NCBI GenBank assembly: GCA_963735495.1
Contig: CAVTLG010000002.1
Span: forward strand, 1,364,001-1,428,000
From: CAVTLG01 sp963735495
GTDB lineage: Bacteria; Chloroflexota; Ktedonobacteria; Ktedonobacterales; Ktedonobacteraceae
Reading direction: 5' to 3'
Length of the DNA stretch: 64,000 bases
Shown here piece by piece: positions 43,097 through 51,461 of this stretch; position 1 is the stretch's first letter; each line of letters begins with the position of its first letter. The notes beneath the pieces were generated by a model. The model was not told the origin of the DNA, did not search any database, and saw only the letters and a list, made by a program, of their open reading frames with translations. A program made the position numbers and the translations under genes.

Positions 43097-45175
43097 TCAG
43101 GTTTTGTCCTTGCTGGCAAGCAAACCATATTTCACCATTTTGCGCCAGAGGGTGGTACGGCTGATGCCTAGCTGTGTGGCCGCCTGGAGCATGTGTCCAC
43201 CACTGGCCTGATAGGCGCTAGCGATGGCCTGCATTTCAGCGTTCATGCTGCTTTTTTTTAGGTCCCGCGCGGCGTCCGCGTTTTCTGCTAAGAGCAATGG
43301 CTGGTCGTGCTCAGCGTCTATCTGTGTTGGATGATGAGCTTTTTGCACATCAATGGGCAGATCATCGATAGTAATGGTTGTTTTGGGGATAAGATAAGTA
43401 ACGCGTTCCAGCATATTCTCAAGTTCACGTACATTGCCAGGCCAGGTGTAGTGTTGGAGCGCCTGCAATGCCTCTGGGGTAATGGTCAGAGCATGACCCA
43501 GGATACGACTCTGGCGTTGTAAGAAGTGCTGCACGAGGAGCGGAATATCTTCTGCTCGCGCGCGCAGTGCTGGAATGGTAATGGTCAGCACGTTAAGGCG
43601 ATAATACAGATCTGAACGAAAGGTACCACGTTTCACCTCTTCACGCAAATCTTTGTGCGTAGCTGCAATGACCCGCACGTCAACGGCGATAACGCGTTGG
43701 CCGCCAATACGTACGATACTATGTGTCTCGATGGCGCGCAGTAAGCTTGCTTGTAAGTCAAGGGGCATATCGCCAATCTCGTCGAGCAGCAAGGTCCCTT
43801 TGTGTGCTTGCTCGAATTTCCCGGTACGTCCCTGGCGATCTGCGCCGGTAAATGCACCCCCTTCATAGCCAAAGAGTTCGGTTGTGATCAATTCACGTGG
43901 GATGGCGGCACAGTTGATGGCGACAAAGGGTCCATCTGCGCGTGCGCTGAAGTTATGAATACTGTGGGCAAAAATTTCCTTGCCGGTGCCTGTCTCACCG
44001 TGTAATAAGACCGTTGAGTTCGTGCCGGAGGCGAGATGGGCGAGACGGAGGGCTTCCTGCAATTGAGGATTTGCACCGATAACGTTGGCAAACGTCAGTC
44101 GTGCGTGTGTGCCCAGTATGCGCTGAGCTAACTTTTGCGCCCGTTCGATACTGCGCAAAATCATGATGAAGCCATCGGTTGTGTCCGACTCGATATGGAA
44201 CGTTTCCTTGCCTGGTGCGAGCGCTCTTGTATATTCTGGCATGCTGTCTCCTGGTGGAATGGTGAAGGGCTTCAATGTACAGAGACAGGTTACACGCCCA
44301 CGCATCGTATCGAAGACCACCTCCTCGTCAGAGAGCAGTTGTTGCGTGGTCAATGCATGCGCCAGCATAGCGGGTAAAGGTAGCACATCGCGTAAATATC
44401 TGCCGGTAACGTGCTCTGGTATCAGTCCTAACATTTTGCCGGCGGGTGTATTCATTTGTGAAACAACGCCATCGCGTCGCAGGAGGAGAATGCCTTCTGG
44501 TAAGCTTTGCAAGATAGTTTGTAGTTCAGAGAGCAGATCGTTGGCGTTGTTCAGCCAGACTTGCATCTGCAACTGATTGTTGATAGCTTGCGCAGCGGCT
44601 GTAATCATGCCTAACGTGTGTGGGTGGCAGTCTTTATGCTGTCCAATCACTGCTAACACCCCTATCGTCTGCCCCAGTAGATTGTGTATGGGGGCCGCAG
44701 AGGTGTACACAGCATGCAACGCTGAGCGGTAATGCATGGCGCCAGCGATTTGTATCGGAAACGACTCGCGTAAGGCCAGTGCCAGGGCATTTGTACCCTG
44801 TTGCTCTTCGCTCCAGGACGCTCCAATAGCGAGTCCTAACTGCTCAAATGTCTGGCGCATGGCTGGATTGCCGACAAGGTCTATAATGGTCGCATTCCCG
44901 TCGGCAAAGGCCACAACACATGCTGACCCTTCTGTGAATTGGTGCAGATCTTCCATCACCGGACGTATCAATGCTAGCAGATCAAGAGGATATGAGGTGG
45001 CAAGCGTGTATGCTGGTTGATCATGCACGCTTGTCTCTTGATAGGCATTAAATCCTAGTGTTGAACAGCGTTGCCAGGATTGCCTCATCGGAGGAGGAAG
45101 GACGTCTTCTTGCATCACGCCGTCGTGTATGAATTGTTGCCAGTGTCTCCGATAGTCTTGCATGCTATCTTGCAT
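43097..45175 (-). CDS. dhaR: sigma-54-dependent activator of the DhaR/AcoR type
   Basis: A 692-residue activator: a GAF-like sensor (about 60-190), a PAS-like part (about 215-330), an AAA+ domain with Walker A GETGTGKEIFAHS, the sigma-54 contact loop GAFTGA (in GYEGGAFTGADRQGRTGKFE), Walker B GTLLLDEIGDM, and a C-terminal Fis helix-turn-helix (LGISRTTLWRKM). With GAFTGA intact it should open sigma-54 promoters, here 220 bases downstream. The ATG 45175 has AAAGGA 9 bases upstream. In other bacteria DhaR senses the DhaK/DhaL state; here that is an inference. Confidence 0.9.
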   Translation of the reverse strand: MQDSMQDYRRHWQQFIHDGVMQEDVLPPPMRQSWQRCSTLGFNAYQETSVHDQPAYTLATSYPLDLLALIRPVMEDLHQFTEGSACVVAFADGNATIIDLVGNPAMRQTFEQLGLAIGASWSEEQQGTNALALALRESFPIQIAGAMHYRSALHAVYTSAAPIHNLLGQTIGVLAVIGQHKDCHPHTLGMITAAAQAINNQLQMQVWLNNANDLLSELQTILQSLPEGILLLRRDGVVSQMNTPAGKMLGLIPEHVTGRYLRDVLPLPAMLAHALTTQQLLSDEEVVFDTMRGRVTCLCTLKPFTIPPGDSMPEYTRALAPGKETFHIESDTTDGFIMILRSIERAQKLAQRILGTHARLTFANVIGANPQLQEALRLAHLASGTNSTVLLHGETGTGKEIFAHSIHNFSARADGPFVAINCAAIPRELITTELFGYEGGAFTGADRQGRTGKFEQAHKGTLLLDEIGDMPLDLQASLLRAIETHSIVRIGGQRVIAVDVRVIAATHKDLREEVKRGTFRSDLYYRLNVLTITIPALRARAEDIPLLVQHFLQRQSRILGHALTITPEALQALQHYTWPGNVRELENMLERVTYLIPKTTITIDDLPIDVQKAHHPTQIDAEHDQPLLLAENADAARDLKKSSMNAEMQAIASAYQASGGHMLQAATQLGISRTTLWRKMVKYGLLASKDKT

Positions 45176-45253
45176 CGTTTTCTTTCCTTTGTTCCTTCGT
45201 TGCAGCAAAGTTTCTACAAAGACGTTGACAAGAAGGGACTCTCCGTCCGTGAG

Positions 45254-45349
45254 GGGAAACGGGGTAGGGGCGTCACCTCGCGTGCGCCCGGGGCGGTCGC
45301 ATCGTGGTCACCAGGGCGGTCGCCAGGACACGCCCCTACCCCATTTCCC
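45254..45349. repeat. 96-bp GC-rich palindrome, relative of the one at 33.2 kb
   Basis: Arms 45254-45273 and 45330-45349 pair over 20 bases with one mismatch. The loop shares its sequence with that of 33244-33315 but holds an added copy of the CAGGGCGGTCGC block. It is between the dhaR start and the aldo/keto reductase stop. Confidence 0.8.
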
Positions 45350-45419
45350 AACGTTTTCCCCCGAGACCCCCAAGAAGGGCCAGTGTTGACATAACCTATT
45401 GATCTGTGCCGGGTGCTGT

Positions 45420-46409
45420 TTACCAGCGATCCTGCACTTCTGCCCTAATGTAGCTATCGTAAATCTCGCGCACACGCTGCATCGTTTCCGCATCTGGCGC
45501 TGGTAATGCTGTTGACTGCGCGTTGTCGGCGGCCTGCTGGGGATTTTTGGCCCCTGTGATGACCGTTGTCACTTCTGGGAATGTCAGTATCCAGCGCTGT
45601 GCAAACTGTGCCATTGTCTCGCCCTGTGGTACCAGGGGACGCAATGCCTCGACCGCTCGTAAGCCGGTAGCGTAATCGACGCCCGAGAATGTTTCACCCT
45701 GGTCGAATGCTTCTCCATGGCGGTTGTAGTTACGGTGATCGGTCTGCGCGAACTGGCTATCGGCTCGGAACTTGCCTGCTAGCAGACCACTGGCCAATGG
45801 GACGCGTACAATGATACCCACCTTGCGCTCACGTGCCGCCGCGAAGAACTGCTCGGCTGGCTTGAGGCGGAACATGTTGAAGATAATCTGTACACTTTGC
45901 ACGTTGGGATATGCGATAGCCTTGAGTGCTTCCTCTACTTTTTCGACGCTGACCCCGTAGTAGCGCAGTTTGCCCTGCTGTACCAGGTCGTCGAGGATGC
46001 CGAAGACCTCGGGCATGTCGTAGACCTCGGATGGTGGACAGTGTAGTTGCAGCAGGTCGAGGGCCTCTGTTTGCAAGTTGCGCAAACTGCGCTCGACGAA
46101 GCTCGTCAGGTTTTGGCGGTTATTATAGCCTGCGGCTGTATGTGGATTGAGTCGTCGACCTGCTTTTGTGGCGATAATGAGTGGTTCACTGCGCTCCTTG
46201 CGTACCTGGGCGATCAGTTGTTCAGAATGGCCATCTCCATAGACATCGGCGGTATCGATAAAATTGACGCCCAGGTCTATAGCTTTATGCAATGCCGCCA
46301 GCGCTTCTTTGTCATCTGTCTGCCCCCAGGCATCGCCGCCAATGCCCCAGGAGCCAAAACCGATCTCCGAGGCGTTCCAGCCAGTACGTCCTAGTGTACG
46401 ATAGTTCAT
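45420..46409 (-). CDS. aldo/keto reductase
   Basis: A 329-residue NADPH-dependent oxidoreductase of the AKR fold. The catalytic tetrad is visible: Asp in FIDTADVYGDGHSE, Tyr in the same motif, Lys in LIIATKAGRR, His in LDLLQLHCP. The cofactor-binding end is PQGETMAQFAQRWILTFPEVTTVITGAKNPQQ. Substrate unknown. Its start follows AAAGGAG. It stands alone upstream of the dha locus; a role in glycerol or aldehyde metabolism is possible but not shown. Confidence 0.92.
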   Translation of the reverse strand: MNYRTLGRTGWNASEIGFGSWGIGGDAWGQTDDKEALAALHKAIDLGVNFIDTADVYGDGHSEQLIAQVRKERSEPLIIATKAGRRLNPHTAAGYNNRQNLTSFVERSLRNLQTEALDLLQLHCPPSEVYDMPEVFGILDDLVQQGKLRYYGVSVEKVEEALKAIAYPNVQSVQIIFNMFRLKPAEQFFAAARERKVGIIVRVPLASGLLAGKFRADSQFAQTDHRNYNRHGEAFDQGETFSGVDYATGLRAVEALRPLVPQGETMAQFAQRWILTFPEVTTVITGAKNPQQAADNAQSTALPAPDAETMQRVREIYDSYIRAEVQDRW

Positions 46410-46682
46410 CGTGCGAACTTCTCCTTTAGCAGAATACTGTAACTATCTTCTATCCTTCATCTTATCATCAGGACCGGGTCTGTTGCCATCACACTTTATT
46501 GTGAGACAGTGTGGCCACCGTAAGAGACAATTCATTTCGCTTTGCTTTCCTAAAATAGCGCCTGAATAGTGGCAGAGGAGATCGTCTGGGGACAAACCGG
46601 CCAAAATGTTGTCATCTAGTCCTATAGGGGAGGTTGTGCTGGCGTCGTAATTGCTGAAAATTCTGTTTATTCTCGTTATACA

Positions 46683-47519
46683 TTATGGTTTTATCCCCCA
46701 CGCGGTGATCCCAAAGGAGAGGCAGACGAAGTTTTGATCGTACAGGTCCATGACAAGCTGTCGGTAGCTGTCGTCAAAGACTTCCTCGGAGATGAGGCCA
46801 GAGGCTAGCAGATAGGGTTTGAGCTGGAGAAAGGTGATTTTGACGTTTTCGCTAGATGCGTAGTATAACGGCTCGTCATAGGTGGTGTCCAGGATGAAGG
46901 GTCGCTTGCTGATGTGCTGAAATCCGGCGCTTTTGAGCAAGGGTCCGAGCATGTGGACGACGCCCAGGGAACGCCCATCGGTGGAGAACGTTCGTCTCTG
47001 CTGACGAAGCGCCTCAAAGAGATGGGCGCTCAATTGCTGTAAGGGTGCACTGTTGGAGATGCTGCCCTCGATCTCAGTCAAGCGCAATACACCACCTGGC
47101 TTGAGGATACGCTGGCACTCAGCCAGCAGCGCAGGCCACGACGCGGGAGAAAGAAAACTTTCGATGCAACGGGCATTGACCAGGTCAAAGGTAGCGTTGG
47201 AAAAGGGCAATGACTGCAAAATGTCCATGACTTCAAAGGAGACATTGGTGCGTTTTTGGGAACGCGCGCGTGCTCTGGCGTAGTCGATCATGGTTTGACT
47301 TAGATCGATGCCCGCCACCTCGCAGTCAGGATAGGTGAAGGCGACATCCAGCGCCCAGCTTCCGGGGCCACAGGCCAGATCGAGGATGGTGTGGATGGAA
47401 GCCAGATCGTCGCGCTCTGCGAAGAGCCCTCCCATGGCGCGGGTAAAAAGTTGATCCTGGTCGATCAGTCGCGCCATTTCGGTGGGATCTTCGATGTTCA
47501 TAGGGTAATCATTCGCCAT
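46683..47519 (-). CDS. class I SAM-dependent methyltransferase
   Basis: A 278-residue methyltransferase of the Rossmann type. Motif I is ILDLACGPGSWALDVAF, motif II has VAGIDLSQTMIDYARAR, then FEVMDILQSLPFSNATFDLVNARCIE and LKPGGVLRLTEIE. This is the UbiE/methyltransf_25-like small-molecule group; the substrate is unknown. It follows a 74-residue gene by 23 bases on the same strand, so the two form an operon. Confidence 0.9.
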   Translation of the reverse strand: MANDYPMNIEDPTEMARLIDQDQLFTRAMGGLFAERDDLASIHTILDLACGPGSWALDVAFTYPDCEVAGIDLSQTMIDYARARARSQKRTNVSFEVMDILQSLPFSNATFDLVNARCIESFLSPASWPALLAECQRILKPGGVLRLTEIEGSISNSAPLQQLSAHLFEALRQQRRTFSTDGRSLGVVHMLGPLLKSAGFQHISKRPFILDTTYDEPLYYASSENVKITFLQLKPYLLASGLISEEVFDDSYRQLVMDLYDQNFVCLSFGITAWGIKP

Positions 47520-47542
47520 GTGATACCAATCCTTTTCTACGG

Positions 47543-47767
47543 TTAACGAACGATAGCATTGTAGGTATCATAGACGGTTTCTGTTGCAGCTTCTTCCCCA
47601 ATAATGGTTGCAAGACGGTTACGCTGCTGGTCAAGGCTTTGGTACTGGCTGTTGATGATGCGGTGAGATGCTTTTTGAGTGAAACCATGAAAAACGAGAT
47701 TCATTGAAATGCAGGTCGCTTCTATCTCGCTGCGTAATTTCGCTATGTCGCTCCGATTCTCTAACAT
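47543..47767 (-). CDS. small helical protein upstream of the methyltransferase, unknown
   Basis: A 74-residue helical, polar protein (LRSEIEATCISMNLVFHGF, then QYQSLDQQRNRLATIIGEEAATE). I know no family for it. The ATG 47767 has AAAGGAG about 9 bases upstream, and the methyltransferase starts 23 bases after its stop, which supports a real gene. It may be a partner of that enzyme. Confidence 0.65.
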   Translation of the reverse strand: MLENRSDIAKLRSEIEATCISMNLVFHGFTQKASHRIINSQYQSLDQQRNRLATIIGEEAATETVYDTYNAIVR

Positions 47768-47950
47768 GAAATAGACTCCTTTGGGAATATTTATAAGAAC
47801 TCACTTCCAGGATCTACTGCCCTCTACCATTTTTCTACACTTTTCATCTGCATTATGCTATGATGTGTTTGGAAACACGAACGCAGTAGGCTCCAATGCG
47901 ATTTTAACTGATACCTACTTAAAAGCCATCACTTTTCGTGTAGAAGCGGT

Positions 47951-47990
47951 GCGGAAATCGTGCAGAAATCATGCAGAAATCAGGCGGAAT
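47951..47990 (+). promoter_or_regulatory. 11-bp tandem operator-like repeats before the HTH-TPR gene
   Basis: GCGGAAATC, GCAGAAATC, GCAGAAATC and GCGGAAT start at 47951, 47962, 47973 and 47984, exactly 11 bases apart. They are immediately upstream of the ribosome site of the HTH-TPR gene (48009). One helical turn per copy suits a protein that binds in a row on one face of DNA, perhaps the HTH-TPR protein itself. Confidence 0.6.
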
Positions 47991-48008
47991 GTGTAAAGGA
48001 GTAGAGCG

Positions 48009-49178
48009 ATGGCCAATGCCCATCAGAAATATCCGAATCGTTTAAGGCAAACAATCAAGCAGGCGGGCTTTACCATAGAGCAGATAGCATTGGAGACAGA
48101 TATTCCTTTACGAACGTTATTTGACTATTGTGCCGGGCGTGTGCCTATCCCCAGAAATCGCCTTGAGGTGCTCGCAAGTATGTTGAGCTATCCAACTGAA
48201 TACCTAGTGCCAGCCTATCCTGATATTAATACTCTAGTAACAGACATCGACCAGGCGATAAACGAGAGACTTGACCAGGCTGAAAGCATTATCAATCTTG
48301 CTTGGGAAGCGTGGTTTGCCTCAAGACCGAAACTCGTTATAAGGGAAATAACAAAGCTACTTCCCAACCTTGAGAGAATGATCTATATGCCACTAGCCGT
48401 TGTACAAGTACTCCGTACAAAAGAGCTTGTTATCCGGTGTCACGGACTGCTTGGCGCAGTTTACCTTGATGCTCTACAAAATGACTCTGCCCTTCGCCAC
48501 TACATCCAGGCGCACAAGTTTGCAGAAGAAATCCATGACACCAATTTAACCGTTACCTACCTTGCCCTCATGGGCGATGTGTTACGACGACAAAATGACA
48601 AAGTAACAGCTATTAGCTATATGGAAAATGCCAGGGACCAAGCTACGAAAGCCAATCAAACCGCATTAGGGCACATTCTTCAGCTTCTTGCCTACACTTA
48701 CGGTGACATCGGCAATGAAACTGCCTTTGAGCAAACAATTTCAGAGGCAACAGATCTTCTGGCCTTTACTGGCGAAGGGAGAGACATCACGAAAAAAGCG
48801 TTTATTCCTTTTGAGGTTTACGAAATCCGAGGAAAGGCAAACCGTGACCTTGGAAAACCATTGAAAGCGCTTCCTTACCTGGAACTTGCAGAAAAATCAC
48901 TCAACAAAGCTGAGTCTGTAACGCCTCGCTGGTATGCACTCTTAGAAATCAGTAGAGGACAAACGTTCTGCGACACTGGTGATATCGCAACAGCAGTAGA
49001 TATGGTAAGTAGGGGCTTTATCATGGCGTACCAATGCCATTCACCACATCAAATGAATCGGGTTCGCAAACTCTTGAGGGCGTTGGAGAATAGCTCTTTC
49101 CGAAACCATCCAAGGGTGCAAGACCTGAAAAACCTGCTCTATGAAACATATATGCGCCTAGATAACAGCGCAATGTAG
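48009..49178 (+). CDS. HTH-TPR regulator (XRE-like plus tetratricopeptide repeats)
   Basis: A 389-residue protein. N-terminus: helix-turn-helix of the XRE kind (FTIEQIALETDIPLRTLFDYCAGRVPIPRNRLEVLASML). From about residue 95 to the end are TPR-like helical pairs (LIRCHGLLGAVYLDALQNDSA, then LGHILQLLAYTYGDIGNE, KALPYLELAEKSLN). Such HTH-TPR proteins bind peptides or other signals to control nearby genes. ATG 48009 has AAAGGAG 7 bases upstream. The Nudix gene starts 18 bases later, then HipA-like and DUF3037 genes follow, so it is the head of an operon. Codon use is more AT-rich than that of the two later genes. Confidence 0.85.
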   Translation: MANAHQKYPNRLRQTIKQAGFTIEQIALETDIPLRTLFDYCAGRVPIPRNRLEVLASMLSYPTEYLVPAYPDINTLVTDIDQAINERLDQAESIINLAWEAWFASRPKLVIREITKLLPNLERMIYMPLAVVQVLRTKELVIRCHGLLGAVYLDALQNDSALRHYIQAHKFAEEIHDTNLTVTYLALMGDVLRRQNDKVTAISYMENARDQATKANQTALGHILQLLAYTYGDIGNETAFEQTISEATDLLAFTGEGRDITKKAFIPFEVYEIRGKANRDLGKPLKALPYLELAEKSLNKAESVTPRWYALLEISRGQTFCDTGDIATAVDMVSRGFIMAYQCHSPHQMNRVRKLLRALENSSFRNHPRVQDLKNLLYETYMRLDNSAM

Positions 49179-49196
49179 ACAAAGGAGATGACTTGC

Positions 49197-49832
49197 ATGT
49201 CAGATCAAGTAGCAAGCGCCTTCGTTACTGTAGATATCGTTATTCCACGTCTTTCTCCCTCTGGTTCTGGATGGGAAGTAGCATTGGTCCAACGAAAAAA
49301 ACAACCCTATCAAGGCGCGTGGGCACTTCCCGGAGGTCATTTAAACACAGAGGATACATCGTTAGAAGCAGCTGCTCAGCGTGAAACACGGGAAGAAACA
49401 GGTCTTGACATCCCTCTGCATCTGTTTCAACAAGTCCAAACCTATGAGGATTTTGAAGATCCACGCGGAAAGTACGTTTGTTTGCTCTATGTCTTAAGAG
49501 AGCCATTAAGTCCAGAAGCCAATGTTGAGGCTGGTGATGATGCTTTTTGTGTGCAATGGTATTCAGTAGAAAATTTGCAGAATCTTCCCTTCTTGGCGTT
49601 TAATCACATCAGACTTCTTCTCACGGCCCTGCGCCAATTCTTTACTGCTTATTACCATGATGCTGTAGGAATGCAAGAAATAGATGTCTGCCCGTGTGAG
49701 ATAGAATGTTCTCCGGGTCTGCATTGTTCAAACACAGCTTATTGGCGCTACCATGGAGTTGCTATCTGTCCAAGAGATATGCAGTTGGTGGTGAAAAGCG
49801 TGCCTATGGATAGCAGTTTTATGCTAAAATAG
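49197..49832 (+). CDS. Nudix hydrolase with a Cys-rich C-terminal tail
   Basis: A 211-residue Nudix enzyme. The Nudix box lies in ALPGGHLNTEDTSLEAAAQ, followed by RETREETGLDI; REx2EE is intact. This subgroup (VTVDIVIP at the start, WALPGGHL) includes ADP-ribose or NMN-related hydrolases and NrtR-like sensors. Residues about 160-205 add a Cys-rich tail (DVCPCEIECSPGLHC, then YHGVAICPRD) with five Cys and two His that may hold a zinc; this is not part of the usual fold. ATG 49197 fits AAAGGAG 9 bases upstream; ATG 49188 would overlap that site. Confidence 0.88.
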   Translation: MSDQVASAFVTVDIVIPRLSPSGSGWEVALVQRKKQPYQGAWALPGGHLNTEDTSLEAAAQRETREETGLDIPLHLFQQVQTYEDFEDPRGKYVCLLYVLREPLSPEANVEAGDDAFCVQWYSVENLQNLPFLAFNHIRLLLTALRQFFTAYYHDAVGMQEIDVCPCEIECSPGLHCSNTAYWRYHGVAICPRDMQLVVKSVPMDSSFMLK

Positions 49833-49836
49833 CGCT

Positions 49837-50622
49837 ATGCTGAGAACAATTACTGCAACGCGTTATGTCACTCCTTTGCGTGAAGGGGGATCACTGCCGG
49901 CTATTGTCGAGGCGGATGATGATGGGCTCTACGTCCTCAAATTTCGTGGGGCTGGTCAGGGCGCTAAGGCGCTGATCGCTGAACTGATCGCTGGCGAGAT
50001 CGCGCGCGCCCTGGGGTTGGCTGTGCCGGAGATTGTCTTTATGCAACTTGATCCGGTGCTTGGTCGCTCTGAGCCTGATTTTGAAATTCAAGCCTTGCTC
50101 AAAGCCAGCCCGGGCCTGAACCTGGCGCTCGATTTTCTGCCGGGTGCCCTGGCTTTTGATGCCCTGGATGCTCGTGTGCTGGACCCGTTGCTGGCATCCT
50201 CTATCCTCTGGTTCGACGCTTATGTGACCAATGTCGACCGCACGCCGCGCAATACCAATATGCTCTGGTGGCATCGGCGCTTGCAGTTGATTGATCATGG
50301 TGCATCGCTCTATTTTCATCATAACATGAACGCAAGTTATCTGGAGCGTAGTCGAACACCTTTTGCCAACAGCAAAGATCATGTCTTATTGCCGGTAGCA
50401 AGTGCCCTACCAGAGGCTGATCAGCAGTTGAAAGCCCACCTGACCCCTACAGTTCTGCAAGATATCATCAATCTGGTACCAGACTCGTGGTTGGGTAATG
50501 ATGCCATCTTTGCCGATCCGCTAGCTCAACGTGTGGCCTATCTCGACTACTTGCAGGATCGTCTGGCGCATTCACAGGTTTTTGTAGAGGAGGCGATGCG
50601 TGCCCGCGACCGACTCGTATGA
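49837..50622 (+). CDS. HipA-like kinase (short HipA_2 type)
   Basis: A 261-residue protein of the short HipA-like kinase group. Visible: a nucleotide-binding Lys in DGLYVLKFRG, a helix with KALIAELIAGEIARALGLAVPEIV, the catalytic loop WFDAYVTNVDRTPRNTNML (the D-x-x-x-x-N pattern of HipA), and the metal-binding LIDHGASL in place of the DFG. It should phosphorylate a protein or RNA-bound target. There is no HipB antitoxin; instead the next gene, DUF3037, overlaps by 23 bases. The Nudix stop is 4 bases upstream. Confidence 0.85.
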   Translation: MLRTITATRYVTPLREGGSLPAIVEADDDGLYVLKFRGAGQGAKALIAELIAGEIARALGLAVPEIVFMQLDPVLGRSEPDFEIQALLKASPGLNLALDFLPGALAFDALDARVLDPLLASSILWFDAYVTNVDRTPRNTNMLWWHRRLQLIDHGASLYFHHNMNASYLERSRTPFANSKDHVLLPVASALPEADQQLKAHLTPTVLQDIINLVPDSWLGNDAIFADPLAQRVAYLDYLQDRLAHSQVFVEEAMRARDRLV

Positions 50623-50983
50623 CTACGCTATTATCCGTATTGTGCCCTCTGTCGAGCGGGGCGAGTGTATCAATGTTGGCGTGATTCTCTTCTGTCGCAC
50701 GCGCCGCTTTCTTGGTATACTCACCCACCTGGATCAGCCGCGTTTGAGCGCATTCGCGCCGCAACTGGACATCGTAGCCTTACAACAACAACTGGAGCAC
50801 CTCGTCCAACTCTGTAATGGGCAAGATAAGAGCAGTCCTCTAGGGCAGCTTTCGCCATCTGAGCGTTTCCATTGGCTGGTCGCGCCACGCAGTACAATCA
50901 TTCAGGTTTCGCCTGTGCACTCAGGACTCAGTACTGACCCTCACGCTACTCTTCACCATTTGCTGAAAATCCTCGTCTTGTGA
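50600..50983 (+). CDS. DUF3037-domain protein
   Basis: A 127-residue DUF3037 protein: YDYAIIRIVPSVERGECINVGVILFCRTRRFLG is the family start, followed by a helical middle and FHWLVAPRSTIIQVSPVHSGL. DUF3037 genes commonly sit next to HipA-like kinases of the short type, which is the order here. The function is unknown. It starts with GTG 50600, 6 bases after GGAGG, within the HipA-like gene. Confidence 0.88.
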   Translation: MPATDSYDYAIIRIVPSVERGECINVGVILFCRTRRFLGILTHLDQPRLSAFAPQLDIVALQQQLEHLVQLCNGQDKSSPLGQLSPSERFHWLVAPRSTIIQVSPVHSGLSTDPHATLHHLLKILVL

Positions 50984-51461
50984 AGACGCCTTTGCTATGC
51001 TCATGCCCATAGGCATTCAGAAACGCGGCTCTCGCCGCCGCTCGATAGGCCGCCACAACCTCTGAGACAGTCAGAAACGAGGCGATCTCCTTTCTGACAC
51101 ATGAGCGCGCTAGCGCTAGAGGCGATAGCCTCGTTTGTGTCAGTAGTAAGAGTAGCGCCTCTACCCTTCGGGTCATCTGACTGCAAGGAGGAAACGCCAC
51201 AGTCGTGGCTAGCGCTCCGCGCTCATGTGGCGGAGCGGAGTGAGCCGCAGGCGCATCTGACGAAGAGGAGGCCACGTGAGCGTGGCGGAACCTACAGCGG
51301 TGTTCGTAAAGATTGAGCCTTCGCTGAGAAGTACTTGTAACGTTTTTGAGAGAACGGACGCTCTAAAAGAGTGAGAGGATGCTACCTGGACACCCATGGA
51401 TTGGGTGGATGAGTTGTGCAAGATCTTTGGAGTGAGGACAAGAGAAGAAAGGAGAGCCTCT
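50984..51461. other. structured GC-rich region before the MOSC gene, no gene seen
   Basis: It holds one end (51007-51026) of the candidate mobile segment and many inverted copies. CACATGAGCGCG near 51099 pairs with CGCGCTCATGTG near 51219-51230; AGAAACGAGGCGATC near 51083 pairs loosely with GATAGCCTCGTTTG near 51123. Frames on both strands here (for example 50946-51275 and 51101-51316) have no ribosome site and read like translated palindrome sequence. The 28-base inverted block 51292-51319 is also here. Confidence 0.6.

Noticed and set aside
50946..51275. 109-codon minus-strand frame near the DUF3037 gene end
   Set aside because: Overlaps the DUF3037 3' end and reads as translated palindromes; no ribosome site.
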